From positions 1-50,024 of the forward strand of contig CADEGD010000029.1 in the NCBI GenBank assembly GCA_902826795.1: DNA of 50,024 bases, in the 5' to 3' direction. Both the position numbers and the translations under genes were made by a program. The notes beneath the pieces were generated by a model. It did no database searches. It was not told the DNA's origin and saw nothing but the letters and a program-made list of their open reading frames with translations. Of the stretch, positions 42,316 through 50,024 are shown one piece after another. The stretch comes from an uncultured Acidobacteriota bacterium. Its GTDB lineage: Bacteria > Acidobacteriota > Blastocatellia > Pyrinomonadales > Pyrinomonadaceae. Every line of letters begins with the position of its first letter. The stretch's first letter is position 1.

Positions 42316-43410
42316 ATGGCTAAGCGGGATTATTACGAAATTTTAGGTATAACCAAGTCTGCGAACGAGGCGGAGATAAAGAAGGCGTATCGTCAGATGG
42401 CGGTGCAGTATCATCCGGACAAAAATCCGGGTGACGAGGTTGCCGAGGAAAAGTTTAAGGAATGTGCCGAGGCTTACGCAGTGCTTTCCGATTCGCAGAA
42501 GCGGGCGCAATATGATCGTTTCGGCCATGCTGGAATGGGCGGCGGCGGATTCGACCCGGGCTTTTCGAATATTGAAGACATATTCGATATCTTCGGGTTC
42601 GGCGATATGTTCGGCGGACGGCAGCGGACGCGTTCGCGCGTTCAACGCGGGTCGGACCTTCGCTACGATCTTGAGATCACGCTGGAGGAAGCGGCGAACG
42701 GTAAAGACGAGAAGCTGGAGATACCACGGCTCGAGGGCTGCGAAGAATGCGCGGGAAGCGGGGCCGAGAAAGGCACGACCGCCGAAAACTGCATTTCGTG
42801 CGGCGGCACTGGTCAGACGCGATATCAGCAGGGTTTTTTCAGCGTGATGCGGACGTGTCCGAACTGTTCGGGGAAAGGCACGATCATCCGTAATCCGTGC
42901 AAAGAATGTAAAGGCAACGGCCGAATCGAAAAAGAGAAAACGCTAGAGATCAAGATACCGGCCGGAGTCGAGACCGGATCGCGTCTGAGAGTTTCGGGCG
43001 AGGGTGAAGCCGGTGTGGCCGGCGGTCCGTCCGGTGATCTATTCGTCGTGATCCACGTTAAGGAGCACGAAACCTTCGAACGCCAGGGAGCAAACCTCTA
43101 CTCCGCCGTGCCGGTGAGTTTTGCCCAAGCGGCACTCGGTGCCGATTTAAGGGTAAAGACGCTCGAAGGCGAAGAAGACCTGAAAGTTCCGGCTGGAACT
43201 CAGACTGGAACGGTTTTCCGCATCAAGTCGAAAGGAATGCCGGAATTGGGCGGACGTGGTCGCGGCGATCTCTTCGTCGCCGTTACGCTGATCACGCCAA
43301 AGTCACTGTCGAAAGACCAGCGAAAACTTCTCGAACAGTTGGCGGAGGTTGAGGACACGGAGTTTAACGACGAGTCATTTATGGATAAGGTGAGAAATAT
43401 TTTTGGGTAA
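42316..43410 (+). CDS. dnaJ: Chaperone DnaJ (type I Hsp40)
   Basis: A 364-residue DnaJ. J domain with HPD ([11 protein letters not shown]), a short Gly/Phe linker, four CxxCxGxG zinc repeats ([32 protein letters not shown]), and the C-terminal substrate domains. It stimulates DnaK ATPase and delivers clients. The 153-bp gap from dnaK contains a TTTGGGATTT-type simple repeat (42238-42262) and no gene. Confidence 0.96.
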   Translation: MAKRDYYEILGITKSANEAEIKKAYRQMAVQYHPDKNPGDEVAEEKFKECAEAYAVLSDSQKRAQYDRFGHAGMGGGGFDPGFSNIEDIFDIFGFGDMFGGRQRTRSRVQRGSDLRYDLEITLEEAANGKDEKLEIPRLEGCEECAGSGAEKGTTAENCISCGGTGQTRYQQGFFSVMRTCPNCSGKGTIIRNPCKECKGNGRIEKEKTLEIKIPAGVETGSRLRVSGEGEAGVAGGPSGDLFVVIHVKEHETFERQGANLYSAVPVSFAQAALGADLRVKTLEGEEDLKVPAGTQTGTVFRIKSKGMPELGGRGRGDLFVAVTLITPKSLSKDQRKLLEQLAEVEDTEFNDESFMDKVRNIFG

Positions 43411-43438
43411 AGTAGGAAAGCTGACACGCTAACACAAG

Positions 43439-43467
43439 AAAACACCGGCCTTGAAACCGGTGTTTTT
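43439..43467. terminator. Intrinsic terminator after dnaJ
   Basis: AAAACACCGG (43439-43448) and CCGGTGTTTT (43457-43466) form a 10-bp stem with flanking A and T tracts, serving dnaJ and possibly the convergent OmpA gene. Confidence 0.9.
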
Positions 43468-43487
43468 GTTCTAAGGATGCGGAACGT

Positions 43488-44828
43488 TTACTTCGGTTTC
43501 GCAACGAGTTTGTATTCGATCCTGCGATTCATGTATCTTCCGTTTTCGGTGCCGTTGTCCTTTTTGGGCTGATCGGCGCCGTAGCCGCGGGTCTGCAAAA
43601 TACTTCCATTCACACCGTTCTTAACCAAAAAGTCCTTTACAGCATTCGCGCGATTTTCGGATAGTTTTTGATTCAAGGCTGCCCCGCCCTCGTTGTCGGT
43701 GTGTCCGCCGATCTCGATCGTGACGTCAGCCGGCAGCCTCTTGATATACGACGCTGCCTTCTTAAGTGCCTCATATCGCCGAGCCGGAACCTCGAACTTA
43801 TTCGTCTCGAAATTGATGATCAGAATATTGAGTGCCTTTAAGAGTTGCTCTGCCGTGTAAGGGTCGGGCAAAGCCGCCAACGCAGCGTTGTAACAGGCCT
43901 CAGCACGGTCGTCCTCGCCGGGTTCGAAATTCGTGCAGTCTCCAGTCGGCTGCGTGTTCTCCGAAGCCTTGCATTTGGCGAAGACAGGCGGCGGATCGAT
44001 TCCGCGTCCGCCATCTACCGACATCGGATCACAGACAAAACTCGGATGCCGGATCGTGATCTTCCTATTACCCGGTGCCAAATTCGGTATCTCCGAATCG
44101 CCGTTCTCATTCGAAACGGCCAACAGCTTGTCGTCGACCAAAATATCGCTTCCCGAAGGAGAGCCCTTGACCGTAGCTTTGAAACTCGAATCGCGAAGGA
44201 TGAAAAAGTAAACGATCCCGAGCACGGCAACGGCGAAGAAGAACATCGTCATCAGCCCGGCTACAACCCAAACCCAGCCGGGAATACCGCCTTTCGATTT
44301 TTGTTCCTCGGCCTGTGCCGCTGCCTGTTCCGTCGGCGTCGGCGGCAGCTGATATTTCGCCCGATCGGCCTCAGGAAGCTGAAAATACGGCGTCGTCTTG
44401 GCCGGCCCGCCGCCGCCCCAATCCGAAGGAGATGAACCAAGATCCGCATTGCCGACGTTGACGTTCGCCTGAGTCGCTCCCCAATCCGCCGGGGGCGACG
44501 ATTGAGAAGATCCCGGATACATTGTTTTGTTGAAATCCTGACGGTTAGTGTCGATCGGCTTGATGTTCGTTACTGTTTTGCCGAAATCGTCGGGCGGACG
44601 CGGAGCCGGAGGCGTCGCCTGCGGCACGTCGATCCTATAATTGGTCTTGGCCCAGTCAGGCTCACCGCCGCTGTAGCCGCCGCTGACCGGGCTTCCAGGC
44701 AAATTGATATTCGGCGTGGTTTTGGTCCAATCGTCGGGTGGCGGCGGTGGTTTGTCTTTAAAATCGCTCACGAGTCTCGAGGGCCGTGTCGGCAAGGCCG
44801 CCGGCTGATAATTCGATAAGTCTATCAC
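43488..44828 (-). CDS. OmpA-family protein with repeated cytoplasmic WxKT motifs
   Basis: A 446-residue protein. Residues 1-180 are Pro-rich and contain about six diverged copies of a short motif (DDWTKTTPNINLP 32-44, PDWAKTNYRIDVP 57-69, DDFGKTVTNIKP 80-91, QDFNKTMYP 97-105, ADWGATQANVNV 114-125, PAKTTPYFQLP 142-152). One membrane segment is at 185-210. A PEGA-like domain and a C-terminal OmpA peptidoglycan-binding domain (IEIGGHTDNEGG ... NRRIEYKLV) follow. The N-terminal part should be cytoplasmic; its Thr residues could be Ser/Thr-kinase targets (inference). Confidence 0.88.
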   Translation of the reverse strand: MIDLSNYQPAALPTRPSRLVSDFKDKPPPPPDDWTKTTPNINLPGSPVSGGYSGGEPDWAKTNYRIDVPQATPPAPRPPDDFGKTVTNIKPIDTNRQDFNKTMYPGSSQSSPPADWGATQANVNVGNADLGSSPSDWGGGGPAKTTPYFQLPEADRAKYQLPPTPTEQAAAQAEEQKSKGGIPGWVWVVAGLMTMFFFAVAVLGIVYFFILRDSSFKATVKGSPSGSDILVDDKLLAVSNENGDSEIPNLAPGNRKITIRHPSFVCDPMSVDGGRGIDPPPVFAKCKASENTQPTGDCTNFEPGEDDRAEACYNAALAALPDPYTAEQLLKALNILIINFETNKFEVPARRYEALKKAASYIKRLPADVTIEIGGHTDNEGGAALNQKLSENRANAVKDFLVKNGVNGSILQTRGYGADQPKKDNGTENGRYMNRRIEYKLVAKPK

Positions 44829-44853
44829 AACTTATCGGACGAGCTATGCTGTA

Positions 44854-45771
44854 TTAGTTTGCCTTGATGTTCGGCGGCTGTCCCGTCTTTGTGCGGATCG
44901 CGATGCCATTATCGGCAGTAAGGAATACGCGCTTTTGATCGAAAGTCGACGTATTCAGCGGCTGGTATGAAAGAAGGTAGCGGTTTCTACGAAGTTCGTC
45001 GCAGATGAACTTTGCGGCCGCCGAGGCTTCGTCGATCGTGAATGCCTTGCCGCCCGTACCCTCCGTCAACTGCGTCACAACCGCCGGAGCCTTGGGCTGA
45101 TCTCGCCGATAAGCGCCGCCCGACCGGTCGGGGATCTGAAGAAAATAGACGGTTATGTTGTTGTTTTGGAGGTCACCGATGATGTTGTCGAACTTTTTCG
45201 TGCTTCCCCGGTCCAGTCCATCACCGATCACCACTATCGCCGTTTTGCGCGTTCCCGGCATTAGCGGCAGCAGCACTTCGTTCGATGCGGCATTCAGCGC
45301 GTCGAATAGATAAGGATTTCCTTTCTTGCGAAACGTCCCGAGCGAAGCCTCGATCTTTTTCGCATCATCGGTCCATTCCTGAATGATCTCTGCCTTCTCA
45401 TCGTAAGCGAGCACAAAGATCTGGTCGCCCTCGAATATCTCATAGGCAAACTCCATAGTCGCGGCCTTCATCTTCTCGACATCGGTCGGCAACGTTTGCG
45501 AATTGTCTGCGAGGATAACGATCCTAGCCGGCGAAGGATCGTAGCTGAAATTCTTTATCCTTTGCTCGACGCCGTTCTCATAAAGAAAAAGATTCTCAAC
45601 CTTGATGGGATCTTTCTTATCGTCCGTCCGCCAAGCCGTGACCGAAATCACTGTCCCGTCAGTCTCAGTCCCGCGGACACTGTGGCGCGATTGTCCGGCG
45701 ACGCCGATAGAAGCCGCCGCTAACAATCCAGACACCAAAAGGCATTTAATCGGATTTCGCAGTTGTCTCAC
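44854..45771 (-). CDS. VWA-domain secreted protein
   Basis: A 305-residue protein with a signal peptide (MRQLRNPIKCLLVSGLLAAASIGVAGQ). A von Willebrand factor A domain follows of the kind abundant in Acidobacteria (VENLFLYENGVEQRIKNF, then the fold). The metal site reads ADNSQT instead of D-x-S-x-S, so metal binding may be weakened. AIVVIGDGLDRGS and VYFLQIPDRSGG are later strands. Its start overlaps the upstream FmdB gene by 26 nt. Confidence 0.85.
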   Translation of the reverse strand: MRQLRNPIKCLLVSGLLAAASIGVAGQSRHSVRGTETDGTVISVTAWRTDDKKDPIKVENLFLYENGVEQRIKNFSYDPSPARIVILADNSQTLPTDVEKMKAATMEFAYEIFEGDQIFVLAYDEKAEIIQEWTDDAKKIEASLGTFRKKGNPYLFDALNAASNEVLLPLMPGTRKTAIVVIGDGLDRGSTKKFDNIIGDLQNNNITVYFLQIPDRSGGAYRRDQPKAPAVVTQLTEGTGGKAFTIDEASAAAKFICDELRRNRYLLSYQPLNTSTFDQKRVFLTADNGIAIRTKTGQPPNIKAN

Positions 45772-46030
45772 TTTTCGGCTTTGATGCCGGTTCAGCCGCT
45801 GGGGTTGATTCGGATGACGTCGATTTTTCAGATTCTTTCGCCGCCCCGCCTTTTTTGGAATAGTCGGTCACGTACCAGCCGTCGCCCTTAAAGGCGAATC
45901 CCGAAAGCGACCACTGCTTTTCCAACTCACCCTCGCAATGCTCACAAACTTTTAATGGTTCTTCAGAAACAGACTGCCGCTTCTCAAAATGAGAACCGCA
46001 TTTCTTGCATCTGTACTCGTAGATCGGCAT
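45746..46030 (-). CDS. FmdB-type zinc ribbon protein
   Basis: A 94-residue protein. The FmdB-family zinc ribbon uses Cys8, Cys11, Cys29 and Cys32 (MPIYEYRCKKCG ... VCEHCEG), followed by FAFKGDGWYVTDYSKKG and a Ser/Glu/Ala-rich tail. The family is regulatory or of unknown role. It overlaps the VWA gene, suggesting co-translation. Confidence 0.9.
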   Translation of the reverse strand: MPIYEYRCKKCGSHFEKRQSVSEEPLKVCEHCEGELEKQWSLSGFAFKGDGWYVTDYSKKGGAAKESEKSTSSESTPAAEPASKPKSETTAKSD

Positions 46031-46108
46031 AGAAAACTATTTAATGTTACGGTCTAATAATTGCTTTTCGAATCTGCTCGTGTCCGAAAATCGAATACTT
46101 ACACGGCT

Positions 46109-46693
46109 ATGAAACGTTTAATAACAATTTCGTTCACCATTATTTTAGCAACGCTCTCCTTTTTTGCTCAATCCTCGAAAGAGGCGGCGGTGCGGACGGT
46201 GCCGTCTGTCGATCTCAATAAGTACTCAGGCACTTGGTATGAGATCGCCAAATACCCGAACAAGTTTCAGAAGGATTGCGTCGGAAACGTCACCGCGACC
46301 TACACGCTAAAAGGCGAAGGCAAGCTCGAAGTATTGAATCGCTGCTTGGAGAAGGACGGTACGACAAAAGCCGCAAAGGCCGCCGGCAAGGTTAACGATA
46401 AAAAGACAAACGCGAAACTGAAGGTACGATTCGCTCCCGGCTTCACATCATTTCTGCCGTTCGTCTGGGCCAATTATTGGGTGATCGATCTTGCAAGCGA
46501 TTACAGCCACGCCGTCGTCGCAACGCCCGATCGCGATTATTTCTGGATCCTAAGCCGCACACCAGATCTCAAAGACAACGTTTATCAAGACATCCTTCGC
46601 CGCGCCGAAGCGCAGAGATTCTCTCCATCGAAAGTAGTGAAAACGCCGCAGGGATTGGAGACAGGCAAGGGAGCCGTCCTCAACCAGAGCTAA
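46109..46693 (+). CDS. Bacterial lipocalin (Blc-like)
   Basis: A 194-residue secreted lipocalin. Start 46109 gives a signal peptide (MKRLITISFTIILATLSFFAQ). The lipocalin motif SGTWYEIAKYPNKF starts the barrel; NVTATYTLKGEGKLEVLNRCL, YWVIDLASDYSHAVVATPDR and YFWILSRTP match Blc. It has no lipobox, unlike E. coli Blc, so it is probably periplasmic. Cys in KDCVGN and NRCLEKD may pair. Likely role is lipid or heme carriage. Confidence 0.92.
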   Translation: MKRLITISFTIILATLSFFAQSSKEAAVRTVPSVDLNKYSGTWYEIAKYPNKFQKDCVGNVTATYTLKGEGKLEVLNRCLEKDGTTKAAKAAGKVNDKKTNAKLKVRFAPGFTSFLPFVWANYWVIDLASDYSHAVVATPDRDYFWILSRTPDLKDNVYQDILRRAEAQRFSPSKVVKTPQGLETGKGAVLNQS

Positions 46694-46757
46694 GAGCAAG
46701 GCGGGTTCGAAGCTTTCTGTAAATCAGTCTCATCGTTTCCGCTATTTCTGTGTTTCC

Positions 46758-46809
46758 GTGTTTTTTGTGGTTATAGATTTAACGCTTTAGATCGAACCAC
46801 AAAAAACAC
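46758..46809. repeat. GTGGTT palindrome, perfect 15-bp arms
   Basis: GTGTTTTTTGTGGTT (46758-46772) and AACCACAAAAAACAC (46795-46809) surround a 22-nt loop. It lies between convergent lipocalin and trxB genes and could end transcription of either. Confidence 0.85.
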
Positions 46810-46834
46810 AAAAAAATCCGTAGCGCTCATCCCC

Positions 46835-47845
46835 TCACCAATTCTTAGCGGTCTGGATCTCGACGTCGCTTTCGTGTTCGGCAAGAAAACGCTCGGCGTC
46901 GATCGCGGCCATACATCCCGTACCGGCGGCCGTAACCGCCTGCCGATAGTAAGCGTCCTGTGCATCGCCGCACGCAAACACGCCCTCGACGTTTGTCTTC
47001 ATCGTCTTGCCTTCGGTGATCAGATATCCGACTTCGTCCATATCCAGGACGCCCTTGAAGAGATCCGTGTTCGGCTTATGCCCGATCGCGACAAACACTC
47101 CCTGTGTAGGAAATTCCTCGGCCTGCTTCGTCTTGTTGTTGTAAAGCGTGATGCTTTCCACGCCCGTTTCCTTCGTACCGTGGATCGCCTCGACTTCAGT
47201 ATTCCATTTAATATCGATCTTCTCGTGATTCTTCACGCGGTCGGCCATGATCTTCGACGCGCGAAAATCGTCACGACGGTGAATGACGGTCACGTTTGAA
47301 GCAAACTTCGTCAAAAACAAAGCCTCCTCCATCGCGGTATCGCCGCCGCCGACTACCGTTATCGGCTTGCCGCGGAAAAAGAAACCGTCACACGTGGCAC
47401 ACGCCGAAACGCCGTTGCCACCCAAGCCTTCAGGCACCGGATCTTCGCCTGGAATTCCCAACCACTTCGCCGACGCACCGGTCGAGATGATCAGCGTATC
47501 CGCCTTGATGACAGTCGTTATCTCATCCGAATCCTGGCTCTCCTTTCCGTTTAGCGTAAACGGCCGCTGCTTGAGGTCGACGCTGTCGATCCACACATTG
47601 ATTATCTCCGTGCCGAACCGCAGTGCCTGTTCGCGAAATTCGTCCATGAGTATCGGACCCATGATTCCGCTCTTGAAGCCCGGATAATTCTCGACATCCG
47701 TCGTGATCGTAAGTTGCCCGCCCGGCTGCGGCCCATCGATCACCAGCGGATCGAGCTGAGCTCGCGAGGCGTAGATCGCCGCCGTCAACCCCGCCGGGCC
47801 GGAGCCGAGTATCACAACTTTTTTATGAATCTCATTGATTGCCAT
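46835..47845 (-). CDS. trxB: Thioredoxin reductase
   Basis: A 336-residue flavoenzyme with start at 47845 (MAINEIHKKVVILGSGPAG). FAD loop GSGPAGLTAAIYASR, redox pair Cys149/Cys152 (ACATCDGFF), NADPH loop GGGDTAMEEALFL, and late FACGDAQD. It reduces thioredoxin using NADPH. The longer in-frame extension to 47917 lacks family support. Confidence 0.95.
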   Translation of the reverse strand: MAINEIHKKVVILGSGPAGLTAAIYASRAQLDPLVIDGPQPGGQLTITTDVENYPGFKSGIMGPILMDEFREQALRFGTEIINVWIDSVDLKQRPFTLNGKESQDSDEITTVIKADTLIISTGASAKWLGIPGEDPVPEGLGGNGVSACATCDGFFFRGKPITVVGGGDTAMEEALFLTKFASNVTVIHRRDDFRASKIMADRVKNHEKIDIKWNTEVEAIHGTKETGVESITLYNNKTKQAEEFPTQGVFVAIGHKPNTDLFKGVLDMDEVGYLITEGKTMKTNVEGVFACGDAQDAYYRQAVTAAGTGCMAAIDAERFLAEHESDVEIQTAKNW

Positions 47846-48023
47846 AGTAGGTGTCGTTAAACAACGCGCAACATGCCGATTGAATAACTCCTGTTCATAT
47901 AGTATAACTTTGCACACAAGCTAACGCACTAAGTGCCTTGTATCGGTTGTTTTAAGGTGGAACTCCCCGCGCTTCGCGTGCTAGTATATTGATGCTCGGG
48001 TTACCCCTTTTCCTAAAGTTTGA

Positions 48024-48401
48024 ATGCCTACGAGTATGAAGCCTCAATTTGAGGAGAAACGCTTCGCCCTCCGAATGGCCTTGCGCCTGCCGATAGTTGT
48101 ATCCGGCAGAACCGAGGATGGTTCGGCATGGAGCGAGCCGACCGAGACTGACGACATCTCCACCCTCGGAGCGTTGTTTCAACTCAACCAAAAGATCGAA
48201 CAGGGCGAGACGCTCTATATCCGCTCTCACCGGCCGGACGGCGTTCCCGTCGAAGCCAAGGCAAAGATCGTTCGAATGTCGACGGGCAATTACGGAACCA
48301 CGCGGGTCGGCGTTTCTATACTCGAACCCAAAGACGGCTGGCTCCGGCTCTTCGTCGCCTGGATCGCCGACGACAACATTGAAGACGGTCACGAGCAGTA
48401 A
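48024..48401 (+). CDS. PilZ-domain protein (c-di-GMP binding candidate)
   Basis: A 125-residue single PilZ domain. The R-x3-R motif (KRFALRMALRLP) and D-x-S-x2-G (TDDISTLGALF) are present, though the loop has an extra residue between D and S compared with D/N-x-S-x2-G (DIST-LG), so binding should be tested. It may relay c-di-GMP signals. It lies alone between repeats. Confidence 0.8.
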   Translation: MPTSMKPQFEEKRFALRMALRLPIVVSGRTEDGSAWSEPTETDDISTLGALFQLNQKIEQGETLYIRSHRPDGVPVEAKAKIVRMSTGNYGTTRVGVSILEPKDGWLRLFVAWIADDNIEDGHEQ

Positions 48402-48407
48402 AGTACG

Positions 48408-48425
48408 ACAGGCTTTCCAGCCTGT
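48408..48425. repeat. Short hairpin ACAGGCT-TTCC-AGCCTGT
   Basis: A perfect 7-bp stem with a 4-nt loop, 7 nt after the PilZ stop, followed by AGACGTC...GTC. The GGCTTTCCAGCC motif belongs to a widespread intergenic hairpin type; it resembles one half of the paired-hairpin elements. Confidence 0.7.
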
Positions 48426-48559
48426 TCACGTCTCGGCCAACAGACGTCTTTGTCCCGACAAAAAAAAGAGGGTTTCCGAAACGACGTTCTAACGAGCCGG
48501 GAGACGAAACTAATTGCCCTTTCCTGTTCTGTGTTTTCCTGTATTTTTTCTGTGCATTC

Positions 48560-48590
48560 TGTGGTTCTGCCTTTAATTTTACCAACCACA
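48560..48590. repeat. GTGGTT palindrome upstream of the enoyl-CoA hydratase gene
   Basis: TGTGGTT (48560-48566) / AACCACA (48584-48590) with an imperfect outer extension of TTTTCTGTG and CACAAAAA from ~48520 to 48605. Same family as 46758-46809. Confidence 0.7.
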
Positions 48591-48625
48591 AAAATCACAA
48601 AAAGATTAGACGTCCCTTAAACTTT

Positions 48626-49408
48626 ATGGCTGACTACCAAACCATCACACTCGACCGCCGCGGAAGCGTCGCAGTTATCACCATCAACCGGCCTGACAAG
48701 CTCAACGCGCTGAACTCGCAAGTACACATCGAAGGCGTCGACGCACTTGACGAACTCCGCACCGACGACGCCATCCGCGTCGTAGTGATCACCGGAGCGG
48801 GCGAGAAGGCATTCATCGCCGGTGCTGACATCAGCGAGTTCGCCGAACACACCGCGATCACTCAGCGAAATTCATTTCAGGAGCGCACACTCTTCAACAC
48901 GATCGACACGTTCCCGAAACCGGTCATCGCGATGATCAACGGCTTCTGCCTCGGCGGCGGCAACGAGCTGGCGCTCGCCTGCGACATGCGTATCGGCAGC
49001 GAGACCGCTCGATTCTCGCAGCCCGAGATCAACCTCGGCATCATCTGCGGTGGCGGCGGAACTCAACGACTCACGCGCCTGATCGGCGAAGGCCGTGCGA
49101 TGGAAATGTGCCTCTCCGGCGATATGATCGACGCGCCGACCGCACACAAATTCGGCCTGCTCAATCACGTTTTCCCGGCCGATCAACTCGAAGCCGAAAC
49201 ACTCCGCATTGCCGCAAAGATTGCCGAAAAAGCCCCGATCGCATTGCAGCTAACCAAAGAAGCAGTTAAGTTCGCGTCCAAATCCAACCTCGACGAAGGC
49301 CTCCGCCGCGAGGTCGACCTCTTCGCCCTCTGCTTCTCCACCGAAGACAAAGCCGAAGGCGTCGCCGCCTTCCTCGAAAAACGCAAACCGGTCTTCAAAG
49401 GCAAGTAG
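48626..49408 (+). CDS. Enoyl-CoA hydratase/isomerase (crotonase family)
   Basis: A 260-residue crotonase. Oxyanion loops and both catalytic regions are present: GEKAFIAGADISEF, GFCLGGGNELALACDMRI (first Glu), and QPEINLGIICGGGGTQRLTRLIG (second Glu region; usual Pro of LGLIPG is Cys here). It hydrates 2-enoyl-CoA in fatty-acid oxidation. The dienoyl-CoA reductase-like SDR at 35 kb could serve the same pathway. Confidence 0.93.
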   Translation: MADYQTITLDRRGSVAVITINRPDKLNALNSQVHIEGVDALDELRTDDAIRVVVITGAGEKAFIAGADISEFAEHTAITQRNSFQERTLFNTIDTFPKPVIAMINGFCLGGGNELALACDMRIGSETARFSQPEINLGIICGGGGTQRLTRLIGEGRAMEMCLSGDMIDAPTAHKFGLLNHVFPADQLEAETLRIAAKIAEKAPIALQLTKEAVKFASKSNLDEGLRREVDLFALCFSTEDKAEGVAAFLEKRKPVFKGK

Positions 49409-49461
49409 CTCACGTGAAAACCCGGGAGCCACAGCGACCGGGTTCTCATCGATTTCAAATC

Positions 49462-49845
49462 CGAAATCTCAAATCTCAAATCTCAAATCCCGCAACTCCC
49501 CTCCTACGAAGGAGGCTGAAGGGTGGCTCTCTTTTTCATCATCTTCCTTCTTGATCATCCTCTTCTGTGGTTAAAGATCCAGAAAACCACAGATCTAGAA
49601 GAACCGGAACGAACGATAAATAAGTCGAAACGTGAGCGTGAACGAGTTCTTTCGACCGTGGGGGTGATCTCAAATCTCAAATCTCAAATCCGAAATCCCA
49701 AATCCCGCAACTCCTCTCTTTACGAAGGAGGGGCGTCAGCCCTTTGGCTGACGCGGTGGTTCTCTTTTTCATCATCTTCCTTCCTGATCATCTTGATCAG
49801 TGGTCTAACTTCTGGAACCGCAGAAAAGGAAAGAACAAGAACAAC
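49462..49845. repeat. Gene-free repeat block with a duplicated segment
   Basis: The 549-nt gap 49409-49957 has no credible gene. It holds two copies of one segment: AAATCTC heptamer runs, then CCCGCAACTCC, then TCTCTTTTTCATCATCTTCC (49462-49550 and 49675-49783), each followed by a GTGGT-type hairpin (49564-49593 perfect; 49796-49840 degenerate). Copy 2 carries an extra hairpin GCGTCAGCC-CTTT-GGCTGACGC (49733-49754). No terminator for the hydratase gene is obvious before the block. Confidence 0.8.
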
Positions 49846-49957
49846 AAATCCCAACTCCACGTCATCAAGCAGCCAATCTTGACGCTCTCCCGCGATTTCG
49901 CTAGAGTCTTACCTTGCTCTCAAATTTGAAATTTCAGATTCGAGATCACCAAATCAA

Positions 49958-50024
49958 GGGGACGTAGCTCAGCTGGGAGAGCGCTGCAATGGCATTGCAG
50001 AGGTCAGGGGTTCGATCCCCCTCG
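49958..50024 (+). tRNA. tRNA-Ala(GGC), 3' end cut by the window
   Basis: GGGGACG acceptor strand, D arm GCTC-AGCTGGGA-GAGC, anticodon stem CTGCA-ATGGCAT-TGCAG with anticodon GGC (Ala), T arm AGGGG-TTCGATC-CCCCT. The window ends before the 3' acceptor strand and CCA, so 67 of about 76 nt are seen. Confidence 0.95.

Noticed and set aside
45746..45771. Overlap of VWA and FmdB genes as a frameshift or fusion
   Set aside because: Each has its own complete start and stop and full family length; the 26-nt overlap is ordinary coupling.
49453..49700. AAATCTC heptamer runs as a possible CRISPR array
   Set aside because: Units are only 7 nt with no spacers of constant length and no cas genes in the window; this is simple tandem repetition.

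Overview
The window is about 50 kb of dense bacterial chromosome of moderate GC (roughly mid-50s percent by eye). LpxI and LpxK indicate a Gram-negative, lipid A-making cell. The mix of a VWA protein with an altered metal motif, an ARPP-1-type secreted protein, a GxxExxY protein, a cytoplasmic-tailed OmpA protein and many short palindromic repeats with GTGGTT or CTTCAG cores suggests an Acidobacteriota lineage such as Blastocatellia/Pyrinomonadaceae. That placement is inference from gene content; no rRNA is present. No prophage, CRISPR array or transposase was seen.

Layout. 0-5 kb: B12-binding-type radical SAM enzyme, PEP synthase, DUF2085 membrane protein. 5-12.3 kb: a small secreted-domain protein, a subtilase, a Gly/Asn/Arg-rich secreted protein, RsmI, an outer-membrane barrel, an M28 peptidase and LpxI. 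12.4-15.4 kb: ferritin-like protein, an AT-richer Shedu-like nuclease gene, an orphan antitoxin-like ORF and LipA. 15.6-21.2 kb: a sulfur amino-acid region. 21.2-25.8 kb (minus strand): VapBC, superoxide dismutase, ferredoxin, TruA, thioesterase, a GxxExxY protein flanked by repeats and an alpha/beta hydrolase. 25.9-32.4 kb: ARPP-1 protein, a translationally overlapping membrane operon (GT-C-like protein, lipoprotein, AI-2E-type transporter), LpxK and TrpG. 32.6-38.2 kb: large secreted proteins of unknown function, a MazF-type toxin-antitoxin pair, a 2,4-dienoyl-CoA reductase-like SDR and an SprT-like protein. 38.3-43.4 kb: hrcA-grpE-dnaK-dnaJ. 43.5-50 kb: OmpA, VWA and FmdB proteins, lipocalin, TrxB, PilZ protein, enoyl-CoA hydratase and a tRNA-Ala(GGC) cut by the window end.

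The most interesting part is 16.3-21.2 kb. A 24-codon ORF with eight Cys codons is followed by an intrinsic terminator and then a cysteine synthase. A 9-bp pairing between the leader stop region and the terminator predicts classical attenuation by cysteine supply. Next comes a SAM-II riboswitch with its own terminator ahead of a trans-sulfuration enzyme. Then come a JAMM protease and a single polypeptide that joins a MoaD/CysO-type sulfur carrier (internal Gly-Gly), a MoeB/ThiF-type E1 and a rhodanese. Together these resemble the mycobacterial Mec+/CysO/CysM/MoeZ route in fused form, under two different RNA switches.

A second theme is repeats. Five intergenic elements of 83-86 nt share one architecture: two inward-facing mini-hairpins with 4-nt loops inside a matching outer arm. 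Two sequence classes are present. A further repeat family (GTGGTT / TTTGTG hairpins) occurs in many gaps and flanks the GxxExxY gene on both sides. One short repeat has become part of the signal peptide of a lipoprotein.
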